A stretch of 64,000 bases of DNA from Cryptomeria japonica. Lineage: Eukaryota > Streptophyta > Pinopsida > Cupressales > Cupressaceae. The stretch is taken from positions 160,163,471-160,227,470 of the forward strand of contig NC_081411.1 of assembly GCF_030272615.1 (NCBI RefSeq). Reading direction: 5' to 3'. Position numbers and translations under genes: made by a program. Under the pieces are notes generated by a model. That model made no database searches, was not told the origin of the DNA, and saw only the letters and a list, made by a program, of their open reading frames with translations. Shown one piece after another: positions 60,625 to 64,000 of this stretch (its first letter is position 1; the number at the start of each line of letters is the position of its first letter).

Positions 60625-62863
60625 GAACTAGGTATTGACCAAGATGTGTAAGACTAGATGAAAATGGAAAAAGTATGGAAGACCAAGAGTTGGATGGAAT
60701 GTAAATGAATCTGAGGTGTACTTGCAAATGTCCAAAGTGTAAGAGCAAGTATGTATGTGGTAGAGTAGGTGTGACTTCCAAAGAGAGGATAGTTTCTCTT
60801 GATGAGGTAAGCTGACCTTGACCCTAAGTAAGACCAAATGAGACCCAAAGGTAAGAAACCTTGATGAGGGACCACTTAGCAAAGTGTTGTTGTATGTAGT
60901 GTGTTGACAAAGTATGATGAGGACAAGCAAATGACCTTTTGACCCAAGTTTAGACAAGTATGAATGTAAAATGAGATGTGAAGCAATGATGGACTATGTG
61001 AGACCCAAAGACAGGTTGAATGCTAGATGAAACCTGAAGAAACAACCTAGGAAGCTCAAGTATTCCGAAACTGATTTCTTTTGTTTGCTGGACTGTGAAA
61101 TTTTCTTGCAATTTTGAACACAGACGCTCCTATATACTGCACAAACACAGTTATTCGACGCAGACGTGTTTCTATTCAACATAGATGCTGTTATAAACAC
61201 AGACGCTATTCTACCCTTCACAGACGCATTTAGATGTCTCAAACGCGGTTAAAACAGACACAGACGCATTTCTATAAAATTTGTGCAATTTTTTTCAATC
61301 TGTGAAGTCGTTTTGTTGTGACCAAATCTGATTGATTGACTGTTTTTCGTGACAAGAGGACACAATGTTGATGAGGACTCAATGTTTGCAAGTGTTTAGA
61401 CTCCAAAATGACTCCAAGAAAAGTGTGTTGTTTGATATAAAAATGTTTTGCATACACTTGAAGACACAAAAGACACAATGTTTTGCTGTTTGGTTTTTGA
61501 ATGTTTGAATGTTTAAAATAAGTCAAGCATAATTCTTATGGCTGGCCAAGACAATAGTTGTTGATCCCACATAGGGTTTTACCCCTGAGGCTATGCTATT
61601 TAGAGTGGATACTTAGATGCTTGACCTCACTAGCTCCACCCTCGGCACTCACTTCTCAGGTCAGCCAAGCATCAGTCCCCATGAAAACTCCCCATGGTGA
61701 ACTTTGTATCTCTACTAAGAACCGTATGTGTGTGGGCCGCTACCAGAGGTCCGACCTCCTGCCCCAACAACTAGAAGGATTTGGGCTTCTAAAACAAAAA
61801 GGTGCTAGTAAGGGCATCCGCTCATGTGGCCATACATGCGGCACTTTCAGCTTTGTAAATACAGAAGGCTCCCAGCCAGTAGGGGTTACGCCCTACAAAT
61901 GATCAAATAAATTTGATCAAACGGGTTTATGGGGAGACATAGTGTCGGTATGAACTAATCAGCACATGTTATTCATAGTTTTCACCATGAATACATTTGA
62001 TTATAGTGGTTCGGAAGAGGTGGGTTTTCCTTGCTACCACTTGGGTCATTCTCTTCTCACTAGTAGTCCTAATGACCACACAGGAAGACAGGCCCTCTAA
62101 AGATTAAACAAAAAGAGCCTATTTCTCAAGACACAAAAGACAATGATTCAATTTTAGTGCACCAATGGAAGTGTTTGCTAGTCTATGAAAACAAGGCACA
62201 CAATAAAAATCAAAAACCCTTGCCAAGGACCTGCAACAAAGAGTTGTTAGTAGTTTGGGTTGTTTGAAATAATCACCCCTTCTTGCAAACACACAAGTTA
62301 GGTAAATTTTAAAACCCAAAAGACTTTGTGAAAATAGGGGCCTTCAACCAAACGATTTAGCTTCCAAGGCAAGCTGCACCAATTGTGTTAGATAGATCTG
62401 AAAATATTAGTCCAAAAATAAACTAGATCTGAAACCCTAAATGCAAAATCCGAAAATCGAATCAATAAAATTTCCAAAATTTTGAAACAGGTAATACACA
62501 GACACGATTACTGCCTACGCAGACATGACTCCGCAATAGAAACGCAGTTTTGTGAGGCACAGACGCGATTAAAAACCATAGACACGCTTTCTGTACGCAG
62601 ACGCGGGTGAAAACGACACAGACGTGTTTCAGTATAACAGACGCGCCTCCTTGGAACCTGCAAAATGAAATATGACCAAAACACAGATGCAGATCCAACT
62701 GTCTCAGACGCGCCAAAAAATCAAAAACGCGATCCGAAAGTGCGCAAACGCGAAAATACCAAAATTGCTACCGAAAATGTCCGATCTGCAACTTCAAAAA
62801 CACAAAACCTGCAACAAGGGGGTTAAATGCAAAGGGACAAGCATCCCACCGGGCGTGCCAAAA
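60625..62863 (-). other. Leader of the Tat element
   Basis: ~2.2 kb between 5' LTR and gag ATG. Two arrays of CGCGTCTGTG-like units (61120-61275, 62500-62745) read in the sense of this transcript. A GC-richer block at 61560-61900 stays open for 114 codons on the opposite strand (MLIPHRVLPLRLCYLEWILR...) without a known domain; it may reflect RNA structure rather than a gene. Confidence 0.7.
62843..62860 (-). promoter_or_regulatory. Primer-binding site of the Tat element
   Basis: Minus strand TGGCACGCCCGGTGGGAT three bases after the 5' LTR end. TGG pairs with a tRNA CCA end; the tRNA was not identified and it is not tRNA-Met. Confidence 0.8.
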
Positions 62864-63630
62864 TGTATATGGTGAAAATGGATAACAACAATAACAAAAT
62901 TGAAAGGCTAAATGAATTCAACCATAAAACCCTAGCCTAACAACAACAAAGATCCACCATAACATATGAAGATTACCTAAGACAATGCAAATCAAATGAA
63001 ATCACAAAGATTATACCATCACATGTCCAATAGGGTTTTGATCTCCATTCTTCCTATCTCCATTGATCTTGCTTGATATATTTGCTCTAAGATTTTATGT
63101 GCACAAGAGCTCAACAAAGAACTAAATGTGGTTGCAAGTAGGATCGTAGTGTAGTCGAGTCCTCAAGTTTGTCGATTAGGGTTTGATAATGAAGAAGGCA
63201 TCTCCTTAAATAGAAGACACAATATGAAATGGAGGGATAAGATTGAGAGGTGTAAAAAGGAGGTCAACTAGGATTAGAGGGTAGGTAGAAGGAATAGTAA
63301 AATAATGAAAGGGGTAGGTAGTGTAGGAATTAAGAGATGAATGACATGTGTCATGAGTAGAAAAGGTTAATGAATTAATTAAATAAATAAAGATTCATTT
63401 AATTAATAGAAGAAATGGGATCAATTAAATAAATAAATATTTATTTAATTTAGGAAAATGATAATTTAAATAAATAAATGTATTTATTTAAATGAGAAAT
63501 AAGGCTAGAAGAGGATAAATGAATGAATTAAATAAATAAGGATTTATTTAATTAATAGAAGAGTTAGGCTTAGATAATTAAATAAATAAAATATTTATTT
63601 AATTAGACATGACAATTTTAGGTGTCTACA
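62864..63630 (-). repeat. 5' LTR of the Tat element
   Basis: 767 bp, same ends as 47546-48312. Followed on the right by CCTGC, the target duplication and resumption of the TNP2 frame. Confidence 0.97.
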
Positions 63631-64000
63631 CCTGCAAATGGTTCAGCATTTATGGACATAGAGGAAAAGTGGTCACACTTTAAAGAAGAACCTCGTAATC
63701 TCAGGCTTTCATTGGCAGTAGACGGTGTTAATCCATTTGGAGAGATGAGATCTGTTTACTCATTGTGGCCTGTTTTTGTTGTCAACAATAACATTCCTCC
63801 ATGGATGTCAATAAAGAGAGAGCACATAATGTTGGCAATGATTGTTCCAGGTATTTTATCATTTAAATATAGTTGTCTAAATTTAATTATAAATATTGTA
63901 GTAAAATGGTCATAATAATTATGTAATGTTTTTGTTCATTCGATTAGGTAAGTACCAAGTTAAAGATATGAATGTATATATCGAGCCTCTTATCGACGAG
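63631..64000 (+). pseudogene. TNP2-type CACTA transposase, continuation after the Tat insertion
   Basis: Continues the TNP2 frame broken at 47545: PANGSAFMDIEEKWSHFKEE, RNLRLSLAVDGVNPFGEMRS, LWPVFVVNNNIPPWMSIKRE and MLAMIVPG match the catalytic region (RNVRLGLxxDGFNPFG, IWPV, LPPWMCMK). An intron of 97 bp (63851-63947, GTATTT...GATTAG) splits a codon, and the next exon reads KYQVKDMNVYIEPLIDE, as in PGKDIDVYLxPLIDEL of the family. Open to the window edge. This part has no stop, unlike the 5' exons. Confidence 0.92.

Larger units (their letters stand above)
47546..63630 (-). mobile_element. Complete Tat-type Ty3/gypsy retrotransposon with antisense gene
   Basis: 16,085 bp: 5' LTR 62864-63630, primer site, ~2.2 kb leader, gag, PR-RT-RH-archaeal RH-INT, antisense PMD gene, polypurine tract, 3' LTR 47546-48312. 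Flanked by CCTAC (47541-47545) and CCTGC (63631-63635), a 5-bp target duplication with one change. The LTRs are both 767 bp with 11 differences counted by eye (~1.4%, eight transitions and three transversions). Dual RNase H plus an extra gene after integrase places it in the Tat/Ogre-like group. The coding regions hold nine nonsense codons and two frameshifts on the pol strand. Confidence 0.95.
43759..64000 (+). mobile_element. CACTA (En/Spm) DNA transposon, left end to beyond window
   Basis: Begins CACTAATAC exactly where A's LTR breaks off. The next ~230 bp hold TTTCCGACTG, TTTCCGACGG, TCGTCGTAATTTCGACGAC: subterminal repeats of the kind seen in CACTA ends. It contains a PPR gene fragment (44.2-44.9 kb) and TNP2 transposase exons (46.5-47.5 and 63.6-64.0 kb). 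The Tat element occupies 47546-63630. The right end is not in the window. Confidence 0.85.

Overview
The window is gene-poor, AT-rich land-plant nuclear DNA, most likely from a gymnosperm (conifer-like). That is an inference from very long LTRs, deep nesting and a lack of host genes. No intact host gene was found. Almost everything that can be named is a transposable element or a captured fragment, and most of it is decayed.

Layout. 1-3.5 kb: 5' part of a young minus-strand Ty3/gypsy element with a clean, open gag, lying against a minus-strand Ty1/copia end (3.5-4.5 kb). 5.36-8.7 kb: a short LTR element with degenerate zinc knuckles. 8.8-13.3 kb: nothing recognisable. 13.4-17.3 kb: direct and inverted repeats around a nuclear copy of plastid atpB/atpE. 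18-24.7 kb: a decayed plus-strand autonomous Helitron (RPA-like exon, N-terminal domain, HUH/Tyr Rep, PIF1-type helicase). 25.7-27 kb: LTR-like sequence.

From 27 kb to the right edge lies one nest of insertions. Element D has a ~4.2 kb LTR (26971-32397) that carries a solo LTR (28842-30069, TSD GATTT). Element A is inserted in D's leader (33203 onward). A has 779-bp LTRs, a coiled-coil/zinc-knuckle gag and a 1,101-codon unknown reading frame, and no pol that I can find. A's gag is split by a 4,022-bp solo LTR (34568-38589, TSD ACCTT). A's 3' LTR is split by a CACTA (En/Spm) transposon starting at 43759, which holds a PPR gene fragment and a TNP2 transposase. The transposase is split by a complete 16,085-bp Tat-type Ty3/gypsy element (47546-63630, LTRs 767 bp each, 11 differences).

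The Tat element is the most interesting object. Besides gag-PR-RT-RH-archaeal RH-INT on the minus strand, it carries on the plus strand a separate gene with a phase-0 intron encoding a plant mobile domain (PMD) protein. Similar CGCGTCTGTG-like repeat arrays lie in the intron of the antisense gene and in the leader of the gag transcript, each in the sense orientation of its own transcript. All 21 in-frame stops I read in this element's two coding strands are TAG or TGA and none is TAA. That fits loss of methylated cytosines in CG and CHG contexts.

All domain calls come from reading translations by eye. No database search was possible, and boundaries marked approximate are exactly that.
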